Shown: piece by piece, positions 6,129-14,142 of the stretch
Layout: each line of letters opens with the position of its first letter
Position numbering within the stretch: position 1 is the first letter of the stretch
Assembly: GCA_002733205.1 (NCBI GenBank)
Contig: NVUW01000014.1
Coordinates: forward strand, 62,001-126,000
Origin: Thalassobium sp.
GTDB taxonomy: Bacteria; Pseudomonadota; Gammaproteobacteria; Pseudomonadales; Oceanobacteraceae
DNA length: 64,000 nucleotides
Direction of reading: 5' to 3'
Program-made: the position numbers and the translations under genes
Notes under the pieces: generated by a model
Database searches by the model: none
What the model saw: the letters and a program-made list of their open reading frames with translations, nothing else
What the model was told of the DNA's origin: nothing

Positions 6129-9101
6129 ATGACCACCCTGCCCCTGACTTTATTACCTGCTGACAATCAAAACCCACTCGCATCACAGCCACTCATGGGC
6201 CGCAAACACTTGCTGGCCAGCGTGATCAGCCTTCTGCTGGCTGGTCCGGCCATGATTCTGCCTGCAGCAGTGCATGCCGAAAATCCGATGGCAGTCAGCC
6301 CGGACCTGCCCGGTATGGAATGGCAGACATTCAGCAGCGAGCACTTTTACTTTCATTTTATCCCGGCCCATAAAGTACATGCTGAACGGGCAGCGGTGAT
6401 TGCCGAACGGGCCTGGAGCGAACTGACGCAGGATTTTAACTGGACTCCTAAAGACCGCGTTCATGTAGTGCTGACCGACGACTTTGACTACTCCAACGGC
6501 TGGGCACATCCGGAGCCGTTTAATCAGATCCGGCTTTTTTTAAGCCCACCGGATGGCAACAGTACCCTGGAAGCCTATGACGACTGGCTGAATCTGCTTA
6601 TTACCCACGAGCTGACGCATATCATTCATGTTGATATGGCTCGCGGCATTCCGGCGGTAGTGCGGAAGGTACTGGGACGCAATCCACTGACCTTTCCCAA
6701 TGCCTACACTCCGGGCTTTATGATCGAGGGGCTGGCGGTTTATAAAGAAACAAGCGCAGCTCAGGGTTATGGCCGCGGCCAAAGCACCACCTACGACATG
6801 ATGATGCGTATGGAGGTGATTAACGGCATCGACGATTTATCTCAGGCAGTGGTTACCCTGCGTGACTGGCCTTTGGGTAAGCATTACCTGTACGGCTACT
6901 ACTACTGGCAGTTTATCGCCGACACTTATGGCGATGACAAAATCCGCGATTACCTGAATGAATACTCGCACAATATTATTCCGTTCTTTTTCCAGAACTA
7001 TGAAGCGCGCAAAGTCTTCGGCAAAAGCCATGAAGTTTTATGGCAGGAGTTTAAAGTCTGGCTGCAGCAGCGCTTTGCTCCACAAATTGCTGAACTGCAG
7101 AAAACCGCTGACACCCATGTACAGGCTATCAGCAACGAAGGTTTATCCATCGATGCGGCCGCCAGCGATGGTAAAAATTACTATTACCTGCGCGAAAACG
7201 GTAAAGACCGCAACAGCCTGGTTAAAGTCCGCGCCGCCAGCAACACAAGCGAAAATCCGGTCAGCGAAGTATTACTGCAAACCACCGGCATGCTCAGTCT
7301 GGATGTCAGTACCCAGGGCGATATTGCCTATACCCGTATTACCGACCGTGCCGACCTGCGCGGCTGGAGTGATATTTTTATTATGCGCAACGGCGGCGAA
7401 CAGCGCCTGACCAGCAATCAGCGTTATCGTGCCGTACGCTGGATGCCAAACTCAGCCGACCCGCAACAACCCTATTTAATAGCCAAACGTATTCAGGCCG
7501 GTATCAGCCAACTGGATATGCTGGATAAAAACGGACAATTTATCCGCACGCTCTGGCAGGGAACGCTGGATGATGTGCTCAGCGATTACGCCATATCCCA
7601 TGACGGTAAAAAAATCGTTGCCAGCATAAAAAGAGCACAGCAAGGCTGGAACCTTGAATTACTGAAGACTGATGATGAACAACCGCGCTGGCAGCCGCTG
7701 ACCAATACCCGTGCCAACGAAGGCAGTCCGAACTTCAGCCACGATGATCAGCATATTATTTTCAGCGCCGATTACAGCAGCATTAAAGGTGTCGACTTAA
7801 CCAGCGCAGATGCCACCTATAATATCTTCAGTCTGAATATGACCAGCGGAGAGGTCACTCAGCTGACCCATTTATTAGGCGGCGCAGTACAACCGGTTCT
7901 GGTCGGCGAAGATATTTATTTTCAGAGCTATCAGGCCCGTGGTTTCAGCCACGTACGCCTTCCGGCTGCCGAGCGTAAACCGCTGGCGGTATTGCCGCTG
8001 TCCGAGCTGCAGAGCCAGTACGATTATGCCCCGCTGTATAATCAGCCACAGACGCATAGCGAAGCCGAAGAATACAGCCCCTGGTCGAGCCTGATGCCGC
8101 AACAGTGGTTGCCTGTGTACTCAGGCACCGAAGAATACAACGCCATCGGACTGAGCACTTCTGGCCAGGATGCTCTCGGACGGCATGATTACAGCAGCAC
8201 GCTGTTTGTTGATACAGAAAACGATATAGCCAGCGGTAATCTGATGTATTCCTACAATAATCAGTGGCAACTGTTGGCGCAGCGTAAGCACAGTTATTAC
8301 CTCGATGATAATGACAGATTGCAACGCATCCGCCGCGATGACACGGTAGAACTGGCCCGTACTAACATCGTCGATTTTCTGGAAAATAAACTGCAGTTAA
8401 GCGCCGGTATTAACCGTAGCCACGAATACGATATTCCTGCCGATGATTTACTGCGGCTGGAAAACAGCCGCCATAATTCGCTTGTCGGTGCCCGTCTGGA
8501 TTTTGATAACCGTGAGATGTACAGCCAGTCAATTTCTGTCAGCTGGGGAACCCAGGCGACTCTGCTGTGGGAATCGAATGACTATCTCGACAGCGATTAC
8601 AATGGCGACATCATCAACGCCAGTATAAGCCACTTTATTGATTTGCCCGGCAATCAGGTACTGGCTCTGCACAGCAGCGGCGCTTATGGCTTTGAGCAAC
8701 CGGAACCCTTTGAACTGGGTGGTGAAGAAGGCGTTCTGGAGCAGTCATTATTTGGCCGTGATCAGTGGGCACTGCGCGGCTATCAGGAGAACGTACAGCA
8801 GGGTAACCGCATACAGACCAACAGCCTTGAATACCGCTTCCCATTGGCCAACATTGAGCGTGGCTGGAATTTATTACCCATTGGTCTTGGCAGTATTAAC
8901 GCCAATATCTTTGCCGATCATGGTGCCGCCTGGCAGAAAGGTGAGCGCTCACATTATCTCACCAGCGCCGGTGTGGAACTGATGACAGAGGTTGTTGTGC
9001 TGTACGGTTTTGCTCTGCCGGTACGCCTGGGATACGCCCATGGTTTTGATAAAGATGAAGGTGGTGACCGTACTTACCTGCAGGTGAATTACCAGTTCTG
9101 A
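6129..9101 (+). CDS. Outer-membrane gluzincin-type metallopeptidase / beta-propeller / beta-barrel fusion
   Basis: The protein has 990 residues. A membrane segment near 25-45 ends in AVHA and looks like a long signal peptide. The zinc motif HELTH is at 160-164, and the third ligand Glu lies near residue 200 in GFMIEGLAVYKE, the gluzincin arrangement. Residues of about 330-640 show repeated SxDGKKI.., NEGSPNFSHDDQHIIFSADYSS-type strands, typical of TolB/PD40 beta-propellers. From about 690 alternating strands lead to a BamA-like end: DQWALRGYQEN, FADHGAAW, and a final YLQVNYQF with terminal Phe, as in outer-membrane barrels. The inferred role is a surface or periplasmic peptidase anchored by its own barrel. 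The ATG at 6129 has AACGGAG upstream and is preferred to a GTG at 6084 inside a regulatory box. The gene is monocistronic. Confidence 0.8.
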   Translation: MTTLPLTLLPADNQNPLASQPLMGRKHLLASVISLLLAGPAMILPAAVHAENPMAVSPDLPGMEWQTFSSEHFYFHFIPAHKVHAERAAVIAERAWSELTQDFNWTPKDRVHVVLTDDFDYSNGWAHPEPFNQIRLFLSPPDGNSTLEAYDDWLNLLITHELTHIIHVDMARGIPAVVRKVLGRNPLTFPNAYTPGFMIEGLAVYKETSAAQGYGRGQSTTYDMMMRMEVINGIDDLSQAVVTLRDWPLGKHYLYGYYYWQFIADTYGDDKIRDYLNEYSHNIIPFFFQNYEARKVFGKSHEVLWQEFKVWLQQRFAPQIAELQKTADTHVQAISNEGLSIDAAASDGKNYYYLRENGKDRNSLVKVRAASNTSENPVSEVLLQTTGMLSLDVSTQGDIAYTRITDRADLRGWSDIFIMRNGGEQRLTSNQRYRAVRWMPNSADPQQPYLIAKRIQAGISQLDMLDKNGQFIRTLWQGTLDDVLSDYAISHDGKKIVASIKRAQQGWNLELLKTDDEQPRWQPLTNTRANEGSPNFSHDDQHIIFSADYSSIKGVDLTSADATYNIFSLNMTSGEVTQLTHLLGGAVQPVLVGEDIYFQSYQARGFSHVRLPAAERKPLAVLPLSELQSQYDYAPLYNQPQTHSEAEEYSPWSSLMPQQWLPVYSGTEEYNAIGLSTSGQDALGRHDYSSTLFVDTENDIASGNLMYSYNNQWQLLAQRKHSYYLDDNDRLQRIRRDDTVELARTNIVDFLENKLQLSAGINRSHEYDIPADDLLRLENSRHNSLVGARLDFDNREMYSQSISVSWGTQATLLWESNDYLDSDYNGDIINASISHFIDLPGNQVLALHSSGAYGFEQPEPFELGGEEGVLEQSLFGRDQWALRGYQENVQQGNRIQTNSLEYRFPLANIERGWNLLPIGLGSINANIFADHGAAWQKGERSHYLTSAGVELMTEVVVLYGFALPVRLGYAHGFDKDEGGDRTYLQVNYQF

Positions 9102-9197
9102 CAACGGGGATTTCCTGCGCCATACTCAGTCAGGGCCTGCTGAAGGATTGAAGCAGGCTCTGATCAATACCAGCACGATCACCGAACAGGCATTACT

Positions 9198-10271
9198 ATG
9201 GAAAAGCGTATAACCGGATTGGACCTTGCCAGAGCTTTAGCCATATTTGGCATGATTATTGTTAACTTCAAACTGGCCATGCATGCAGAGCATGGTTCCG
9301 CCATATTGCAGTGGTTTTCCGCATTATTTGAGGGCCGGGCTTCAGCATTATTTGTAATTCTGGCAGGGGTTGGCATTACACTTCTGACCAATAAAGCGCG
9401 CCTTTCTGCCGACCCGGTATCACACATTAAAGCCCGGAAGTCTTTGCTTAAACGTGGTGCATTACTGATCTTTACCGGTCTTCTGTACACCCCGATATGG
9501 GAGGCCGACATTCTGCATTTTTACGGATTCTACTTTATTCTGGCAGCCATTCTTTTCACAAGCAGCAACCGTGGCCTGCTGATTTCGACTATTACGGTAT
9601 TACTCAGCTTTCCGGTTTTAATGATCTTTTTCAATTATGAAGATGGCTGGAACTGGGCAACACTCACCTATGAGAATATCTGGAATGCTGAAAGTATGAT
9701 CCGGCATATATTTTTCAATGGTTTCCACCCGGTTTTTCCATGGTGTTCATTTCTTCTGCTGGGAATGTGGCTCGGACGACAGGATCTGAGCAATCCGCTG
9801 TTGCGAAGAAAACTGCTGGGATATTCCGCCCTGACCTGGATTGCATGCGAGTCTGTATTTTTCATGCTGCGCTCGGTAATCCGGGGGAAGGGAATAATAA
9901 CCGAAGAAGAAATCAACTTTCTGCTGTCTACCTCAATGATTCCGCCACTTCCTCAGTACATTATTTCTGCAGGAAGCAGCGCATTGATCATACTGATAAT
10001 GGCAATTTATATCGCGGAAAAACTACCCAAAAATCACATAATCGGCTGGCTTTCTCAAACCGGAAAACTATCACTCAGCATCTATGTTGCGCATGTGATT
10101 ATTGGTATGGGACTGCTTGAAGCATTCGGAAAGCTGGAAAACCAAAGTATTGAATACTCTCTGCTCTCTTCGGCGCTGTTTTTTACGGCCAGCGTTGTAT
10201 TTTCAGTTATCTGGTTAAAGTTCTTTCGTTACGGACCGCTGGAATGGTTATTCAGAAAGTTCGCCAGCTGA
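9198..10271 (+). CDS. DUF418 family membrane protein
   Basis: The protein has 357 residues and opens MEKRITGLDLARALAIFGM, the hallmark of DUF418 (YeiB-like) proteins, which belong to the acyltransferase-like membrane fold. There are about nine membrane segments. The C-terminal part SQTGKLSLSIYVAHVIIGMGLLE and WLKFFRYGPLEWLFR is the conserved DUF418 C-terminus. The catalytic role is unknown in the family; transfer of acyl groups across the inner membrane has been suggested from fold similarity. The gene stands alone, with a long hairpin 8 bases after its stop and a convergent lipoprotein gene beyond. Confidence 0.8.
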   Translation: MEKRITGLDLARALAIFGMIIVNFKLAMHAEHGSAILQWFSALFEGRASALFVILAGVGITLLTNKARLSADPVSHIKARKSLLKRGALLIFTGLLYTPIWEADILHFYGFYFILAAILFTSSNRGLLISTITVLLSFPVLMIFFNYEDGWNWATLTYENIWNAESMIRHIFFNGFHPVFPWCSFLLLGMWLGRQDLSNPLLRRKLLGYSALTWIACESVFFMLRSVIRGKGIITEEEINFLLSTSMIPPLPQYIISAGSSALIILIMAIYIAEKLPKNHIIGWLSQTGKLSLSIYVAHVIIGMGLLEAFGKLENQSIEYSLLSSALFFTASVVFSVIWLKFFRYGPLEWLFRKFAS

Positions 10272-10278
10272 ACTGCAC

Positions 10279-10313
10279 GGTTATTTGCAGCACTGCCGGT
10301 GCTGCAAATAACC
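10279..10313. terminator. 15-bp perfect hairpin between convergent genes
   Basis: GGTTATTTGCAGCAC and its exact reverse complement are separated by a 5-base loop. It lies between the stops of the DUF418 gene and the second Bor-like gene. It has no long T tract, but the position suggests a shared terminator or mRNA-protecting hairpin. Confidence 0.7.
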
Positions 10314-10317
10314 AATC

Positions 10318-10695
10318 TCAGTCGCTGTTGTCGGCTGAAGCAGCCTGCGGATCACTGACAGATACAGAACAGTAGGTTTGTACCGACCAGGGCGAGTACA
10401 GCGTGACCCAATTAAAAGCCGGTGCCACAGAGGTTAATACGCCGCTGATTAAACCCGTGGTAACACCGTTAGAAAAACTGAACTCCACCGTGACCTTACT
10501 CCAGGGTTTACCCTGACATTGGCGATACAGATTCACCGGTGGGCTGATTTCGATCATGCCGTCGATGGTGGTGTCATGCCATTGAGTGCGCAGCGGCTCG
10601 GCGGGTTGGCGGTTGCTGCTCAGGTCGTGGGTAAAATGAATCGTGCTGCAGGCCGACAATACACAACAGGCCAGTATGAGAAATAACTTAGCCAC
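10318..10695 (-). CDS. Bor/Iss-like lipoprotein, second copy
   Basis: The protein has 125 residues. The signal peptide MAKLFLILACCVLSAC ends in a lipobox (LSAC) with the lipidated Cys at 16, so it is an outer-membrane lipoprotein candidate. After a variable region it shows PPVNLYRQCQGKPWSKVTVE and TLYSPWSVQTYCSV. This has the same order as the Bor family (conserved Cys in the middle, then YTP-x-x-x-x-VYC near the end). It overlaps the upstream Bor-like gene by 8 bases and ends the five-gene operon. The match to Bor is weaker than for its neighbour, and I infer an old tandem duplication. The phage lambda Bor protein increases serum survival; the role here is unknown. Confidence 0.6.
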   Translation of the reverse strand: MAKLFLILACCVLSACSTIHFTHDLSSNRQPAEPLRTQWHDTTIDGMIEISPPVNLYRQCQGKPWSKVTVEFSFSNGVTTGLISGVLTSVAPAFNWVTLYSPWSVQTYCSVSVSDPQAASADNSD

Positions 10696-11047
10696 CGCGA
10701 TTCTCCTCTGCCGGATGCTCGCACCACACTTTGGCGGTGCGCGGCGTATAAATCAGCAGCGTCAGCATACTCTGCAACCAGTCAGACAAACTGGTGATCG
10801 CCTGCATTTGCATCACCCGCCGCTCACCACAAACCACACTGGTGTTCACCTCGTGCTCACCAATAATACCAGCCAGATAAAATGTTTTGCTCGACTGATA
10901 ATCCGGTGGTGAAGTGTCTTTTTCGCCGCCATAAGGACGAATGGTGACACTGGAGCAGGCTGTCAGAAACAGCAACCCCACCAGCACAGACAAGCGCATA
11001 ACGCTGATATTGCGCCATGCCCTGTATCGGATTAATCCCTTGTTCAT
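10688..11047 (-). CDS. Bor family lipoprotein, first copy
   Basis: The protein has 119 residues. A signal peptide with lipobox FLTAC puts the lipidated Cys near residue 29. The mature part contains TFYLAGIIGEHEVNTSVVCG and LLIYTPRTAKVWC, which align well with lambda Bor (FFVSGIGQEKTVDAAKICGG and LGIYTPLEARVYC). The ATG at 11047 is preferred because GAGG lies 7 bases upstream and it begins 7 bases after the kinase stop; an ATG at 10999 would also leave a signal peptide. Its location within a two-component operon suggests that it reports on, or is made in response to, envelope conditions. Confidence 0.75.
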   Translation of the reverse strand: MNKGLIRYRAWRNISVMRLSVLVGLLFLTACSSVTIRPYGGEKDTSPPDYQSSKTFYLAGIIGEHEVNTSVVCGERRVMQMQAITSLSDWLQSMLTLLIYTPRTAKVWCEHPAEENRGG

Positions 11048-11054
11048 CGACACC

Positions 11055-12404
11055 TCAGAGAGCTCCCTGATTTTCAAACTCCAGAATAAAACAGGCTCCA
11101 CCCAACAACGACTCGCGAATGCCGAGGCGGGCGTCATACAATGCCAGAATATCACTGACCAGCGCCAGCCCAAGTCCCTGCCCGGCGGTCATGGTATCCA
11201 GGCGCACACCACGCTGCAGAATATGCTCATGCTGTTCTTCAGCAACTCCGGGGCCATCGTCCTCAACGCAGAGCTGCCAACCGGATGATGTATTATGCGC
11301 GCTGATCAGCACCTGCCGGTGACCATATTTACAGGCATTATCCAGCAGATTACCGATAATCTCGGTCAGATCGTTATCATCACCCAGAAAAAAGACGTCA
11401 TCATCGGCAACCAGCTGCAATGTCAGCTGTTTATCGGCGTACACCTTTTTCATAACCCCCAGCAGCGATTCTGCTACCGGTTTTACCGCCACTTTCTGCA
11501 GGCTGAAACTTTGCGCCTGACTGACCGCACGCTGCAGCTGAAAACGAATACGCTCACTCATCGTATTAATCTGCCGCTCCAGCTCTTGCCGGTCGTCATC
11601 GCTGAGCTGCGGCTGATGCACCATGCCACTCATGACCGCCAGCGGCGTTTTCAGGCTGTGCGATAAATCGGCCAGCATATTACGGTAGCGTTCACGCTGT
11701 GCCCGTTCGCTTTGCAGCAGCTGATTCAGGTTAGTGGTCAACGGCTGTAACTCGCGCGGATAATCACCGGTTAAGTCGGCCTGCTCACCACGCTGTAATT
11801 TCTCCAGGTCATGGCTCACCCGCCTTAGCGGCGCCAGACCCCAGCGTAAAATCAGTAACTGCATAATAATCAACAGCACTGCAAAGGTAACCAGCGCATA
11901 GTCCATGCTGTTGCGATAGTTCACCAATTGCTGATTAAAATCCGTCAGATTTTCTATCATCAGCAGATTAAATTGGGGATTGTCGTTACCAGCAGCTCCC
12001 CAGTTAACCCCCAAACGGGCAATCATATATTCTTCGTTCTGCATATGCGCAAAACTGTAACGCCATTCTCCGGGCGCTGCGGCAAGACCACTGACTGGCG
12101 GTAAATTCCTGGCCGATAACGAGCGCCAGACAACCGTGTCATTGGCGTCCAGAATCTTGGCATACAAACCAGAGCCTGCCGTATTAAAACGCTCTTCCGG
12201 TAAATAATCCGGCACCCAGAGCTTACCCGAACGATAATCCGCCAGCGCCAATAACGAATAACCGTGCAACCGCAACCGCTCCTGCAAGCCGCTTACCTGC
12301 GCATAATAAAACGACTGATACAGCCATACGCCAATACCCAGCATCAGTAATGCCAGCAGCAGCGTGGTAAACAGCATCAGCCGCGCGCGCAGCGAATTCA
12401 GCAT
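11055..12404 (-). CDS. PhoQ-like sensor histidine kinase
   Basis: The protein has 449 residues. An N-terminal membrane span (about 8-30) is followed by a periplasmic sensor of about 135 residues and a second span (about 172-192). Next come a HAMP linker RWGLAPLRRVSHDLEKL, the H box DLSHSLKTPLAVM (His about 249), the N box NLLDNACKYG, and G boxes EDDGPGV and GQGLGLALV. SHSLKTPLAV is the H-box form of PhoQ-type kinases. It autophosphorylates and passes phosphate to the adjacent regulator, whose gene overlaps it by 7 bases. The periplasmic domain carries several acidic residues, but I cannot name the ligand. Confidence 0.9.
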   Translation of the reverse strand: MLNSLRARLMLFTTLLLALLMLGIGVWLYQSFYYAQVSGLQERLRLHGYSLLALADYRSGKLWVPDYLPEERFNTAGSGLYAKILDANDTVVWRSLSARNLPPVSGLAAAPGEWRYSFAHMQNEEYMIARLGVNWGAAGNDNPQFNLLMIENLTDFNQQLVNYRNSMDYALVTFAVLLIIMQLLILRWGLAPLRRVSHDLEKLQRGEQADLTGDYPRELQPLTTNLNQLLQSERAQRERYRNMLADLSHSLKTPLAVMSGMVHQPQLSDDDRQELERQINTMSERIRFQLQRAVSQAQSFSLQKVAVKPVAESLLGVMKKVYADKQLTLQLVADDDVFFLGDDNDLTEIIGNLLDNACKYGHRQVLISAHNTSSGWQLCVEDDGPGVAEEQHEHILQRGVRLDTMTAGQGLGLALVSDILALYDARLGIRESLLGGACFILEFENQGAL

Positions 12405-13078
12405 CCGCTGTTTTCCGCAATAAACTGATAACCCCGGCCACGCAGAGTAACAATCGGACTAAAGCCATCCGCCTGAGCCAGTTTTTTTCGCAACCGGCCA
12501 ATCAGCACTTCAATCACATTGCTGTCACGGTCAAAATCCTGGGCATACAGATAATCGGTCAGGGTGTTTTTGGAAATTACCTCACTGCTGTGGCGCAGCA
12601 TATATTCCAGAATTTTGTATTCAAAGGCCGTTAATTCCAGACGGTTTCCCGCCAGCAGCACCTGCTGACTCTGCACATCCAGCTCCAGCGGACCAGCCCT
12701 GAGTACGGCACTGTGGCCGGTAATACGGCGTAATAATGCCCGGCTGCGCGCAATGAGTTCTTCGATATGAAACGGCTTTTCCAGATAATCATCCGCTCCG
12801 GCTTCCAGCCCTTCTACTTTTGCTTTCCAACCACCACGGGCCGTCAGGATCAGCAGCGGAAAAGCACAGCCATCTTTACGCAGACGACGTATCAGCTCGA
12901 TGCCATCAATTTTGGGCAGGCCCAGATCAATAATGGCCATATCGTAGGGATATTCACTGGCCTGAAAATAACCTTCCAACCCATCGGCGGCCAGCTGACA
13001 CTGAAAGCCGGCTTTATCCAGACCTTCAGCCAGCTGGCTGCGCAGATTCGCGTCGTCTTCCACAATCAGGATTTTCAT
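12398..13078 (-). CDS. OmpR/PhoP-family response regulator
   Basis: The protein has 226 residues. The receiver domain shows the acidic pair VEDD (7-9), the phosphoacceptor D51 in IIDLGLP, T79 in LTARGG and K101 in EKPF. The winged-helix domain (about 125-220) has LELTAFEYKILEYML, DRDSNVIEVLIGRLRKKL and TLRGRGYQF, the OmpR/PhoP DNA-binding signature. The start overlaps the PepSY gene by 4 bases (ATGA). Regulators of this class bind direct repeats with 11-bp period; such repeats flank the operon promoter at 13712-13728 and 13755-13771 and recur at 6068-6084. Confidence 0.92.
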   Translation of the reverse strand: MKILIVEDDANLRSQLAEGLDKAGFQCQLAADGLEGYFQASEYPYDMAIIDLGLPKIDGIELIRRLRKDGCAFPLLILTARGGWKAKVEGLEAGADDYLEKPFHIEELIARSRALLRRITGHSAVLRAGPLELDVQSQQVLLAGNRLELTAFEYKILEYMLRHSSEVISKNTLTDYLYAQDFDRDSNVIEVLIGRLRKKLAQADGFSPIVTLRGRGYQFIAENSGC

Positions 13079-13611
13079 CGCTGTTCTCCTTGTGCTTTGT
13101 TCTGCCGTGCCGGAGCGGTATCAGTTACAGGGGGAGTGCTATCCAGCAACGTGCCGTCAATCGCATGCATGTAATAACTGGCGATGTTGCCTTTACTGCC
13201 AAGCAGCTTAATCAGATAAAACGGTGGCGGGCCGGGCTCAAAATGAATGCGCAGAATTTCACCCGGATACAACAAGCGCAGTAAGCGCCCGGCTTCCTGC
13301 GGAGAAATAGCATTAGCCGGAGGATTAACCTGATGAGAAAACACATCCTGTGGCGGTAACGCAGGCGGTTCGGCCGTGGTCGGCTTGCCCTGAATTTTAC
13401 GTTCAACCCAACGGTTAAACGGAGTGAACACCTCTTCAACCCATTCGGTTTTTGGATTGATGGTTTCTTCAACCCAATCGGATTCTTGTGCCGCAGGCTC
13501 TGCTGTCTGCTCATTCTGTCCGTCCTGCCCGGCAGCCACCGGCAATGCCAGACCCGACAACAGTACAACGGCCAGCAGAACAGCCCGTGCTTTTACCGCT
13601 GACGGAGACAT
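13075..13611 (-). CDS. Secreted PepSY-like protein, first gene of the two-component operon
   Basis: The protein has 178 residues from the ATG at 13611. A signal peptide (about 1-30, ending LALPVAAG) is followed by an acidic/Gln-rich linker with three WVE-type repeats (SDWVEETINP, TEWVEEVFTP, NRWVERKI), each about 13 residues apart. The C-terminal half, LLRLLYPGEILRIHFEPGPPPFY and YYMHAIDGTLLDSTPP, fits a PepSY domain. PepSY proteins often accompany two-component systems and are thought to modulate periplasmic sensing or proteolysis. A TTG at 13656 in the same frame has no ribosome-binding site and is not used here. The gene leads the operon to the Bor lipoproteins. Confidence 0.65.
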   Translation of the reverse strand: MSPSAVKARAVLLAVVLLSGLALPVAAGQDGQNEQTAEPAAQESDWVEETINPKTEWVEEVFTPFNRWVERKIQGKPTTAEPPALPPQDVFSHQVNPPANAISPQEAGRLLRLLYPGEILRIHFEPGPPPFYLIKLLGSKGNIASYYMHAIDGTLLDSTPPVTDTAPARQNKAQGEQR

Positions 13612-13695
13612 CCGGACACTGAACAAACGCTGCAGCGACAAGAAAGAGATGATCAAGAATGTGTTACCTGTAATCAGTATTCGGGCAATTTAAAC

Positions 13696-13728
13696 AGGAT
13701 AGCCACCGCAGGTGAACCGAAGCTGAAT
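13696..13728 (-). promoter_or_regulatory. Response-regulator box and -10 for the PepSY/two-component operon
   Basis: On the minus strand ATTCAG-CTTCG-GTTCAC spans 13728-13712, then 10 bases, then TATCCT (13701-13696). Spacing and sequence mirror the divergent promoter at 13755-13787, arguing for autoregulation. Confidence 0.6.
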
Positions 13729-13754
13729 AAATCTCCTCCGCAACCTGAACTGCA

Positions 13755-13787
13755 ATTCAGCTCGGGTTCAGATTGCGTGCGTATCAT
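13755..13787 (+). promoter_or_regulatory. Response-regulator box and -10 for the divergent small gene
   Basis: ATTCAG-CTCGG-GTTCAG spans 13755-13771, followed by 10 bases and TATCAT (13782-13787). The repeat sits where a -35 would be, as in OmpR-class activation. The predicted start near 13794 gives a 37-base leader to the ATG at 13831. Confidence 0.6.
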
Positions 13788-13830
13788 TCAGCCTACAATC
13801 ACCAACGGCTCACGGCCGGGAAGGTACCTG

Positions 13831-14094
13831 ATGACATTACAGACAGACAACACCCACAATCACAGGATAACAGCTTACTTTGATCTTCTGGCTGGCATTA
13901 ATCAGCAGTTTGGTGCTGCCATGGCGCTTAACCGCAGTATAAAAAAGGTTATGTCTATGCCTTTAAATACCGTAGTTTCAGAAACGGCTGTTTCAGAGAG
14001 CGTACTGGCAGAGAAAGTGGCTTCAGAGACCGTTGTCAGAGAAACAAGTGCCGTCAGTCTGCAGCCTGGCAGCTATAAACAAAAAGCGGCCTGA
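13831..14094 (+). CDS. Small hypothetical protein, divergent from the two-component operon
   Basis: The protein has 87 residues and no family that I recognise. The first half (ITAYFDLLAGINQQFGAAMALNRSIKK split over two segments) could form an amphipathic helix. The second half is a low-complexity repeat of Ser-Glu-Val units (VSETAVSESV, ASETVVRETSAVS) with about a 5-residue period. No signal peptide is seen. A GGAAGG Shine-Dalgarno lies 7 bases before the ATG at 13831; an upstream in-frame GTG at 13777 would precede the predicted transcript start. It is probably expressed with the neighbouring two-component operon because both promoters carry the same box. Confidence 0.5.
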   Translation: MTLQTDNTHNHRITAYFDLLAGINQQFGAAMALNRSIKKVMSMPLNTVVSETAVSESVLAEKVASETVVRETSAVSLQPGSYKQKAA

Positions 14095-14106
14095 AGATGG
14101 CCGCTT
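14081..14106 (-). terminator. Terminator of the exopolysaccharide operon
   Basis: Read on the minus strand, AAGCGGCC and GGCCGCTT form an 8-bp stem followed by TTTTT. It overlaps the end of the convergent small gene and serves the vps-like operon arriving from the right. Confidence 0.8.
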
Positions 14107-14142
14107 GAGAAGATATTTCTGCAGAATAAAATTCGCGCGCGC

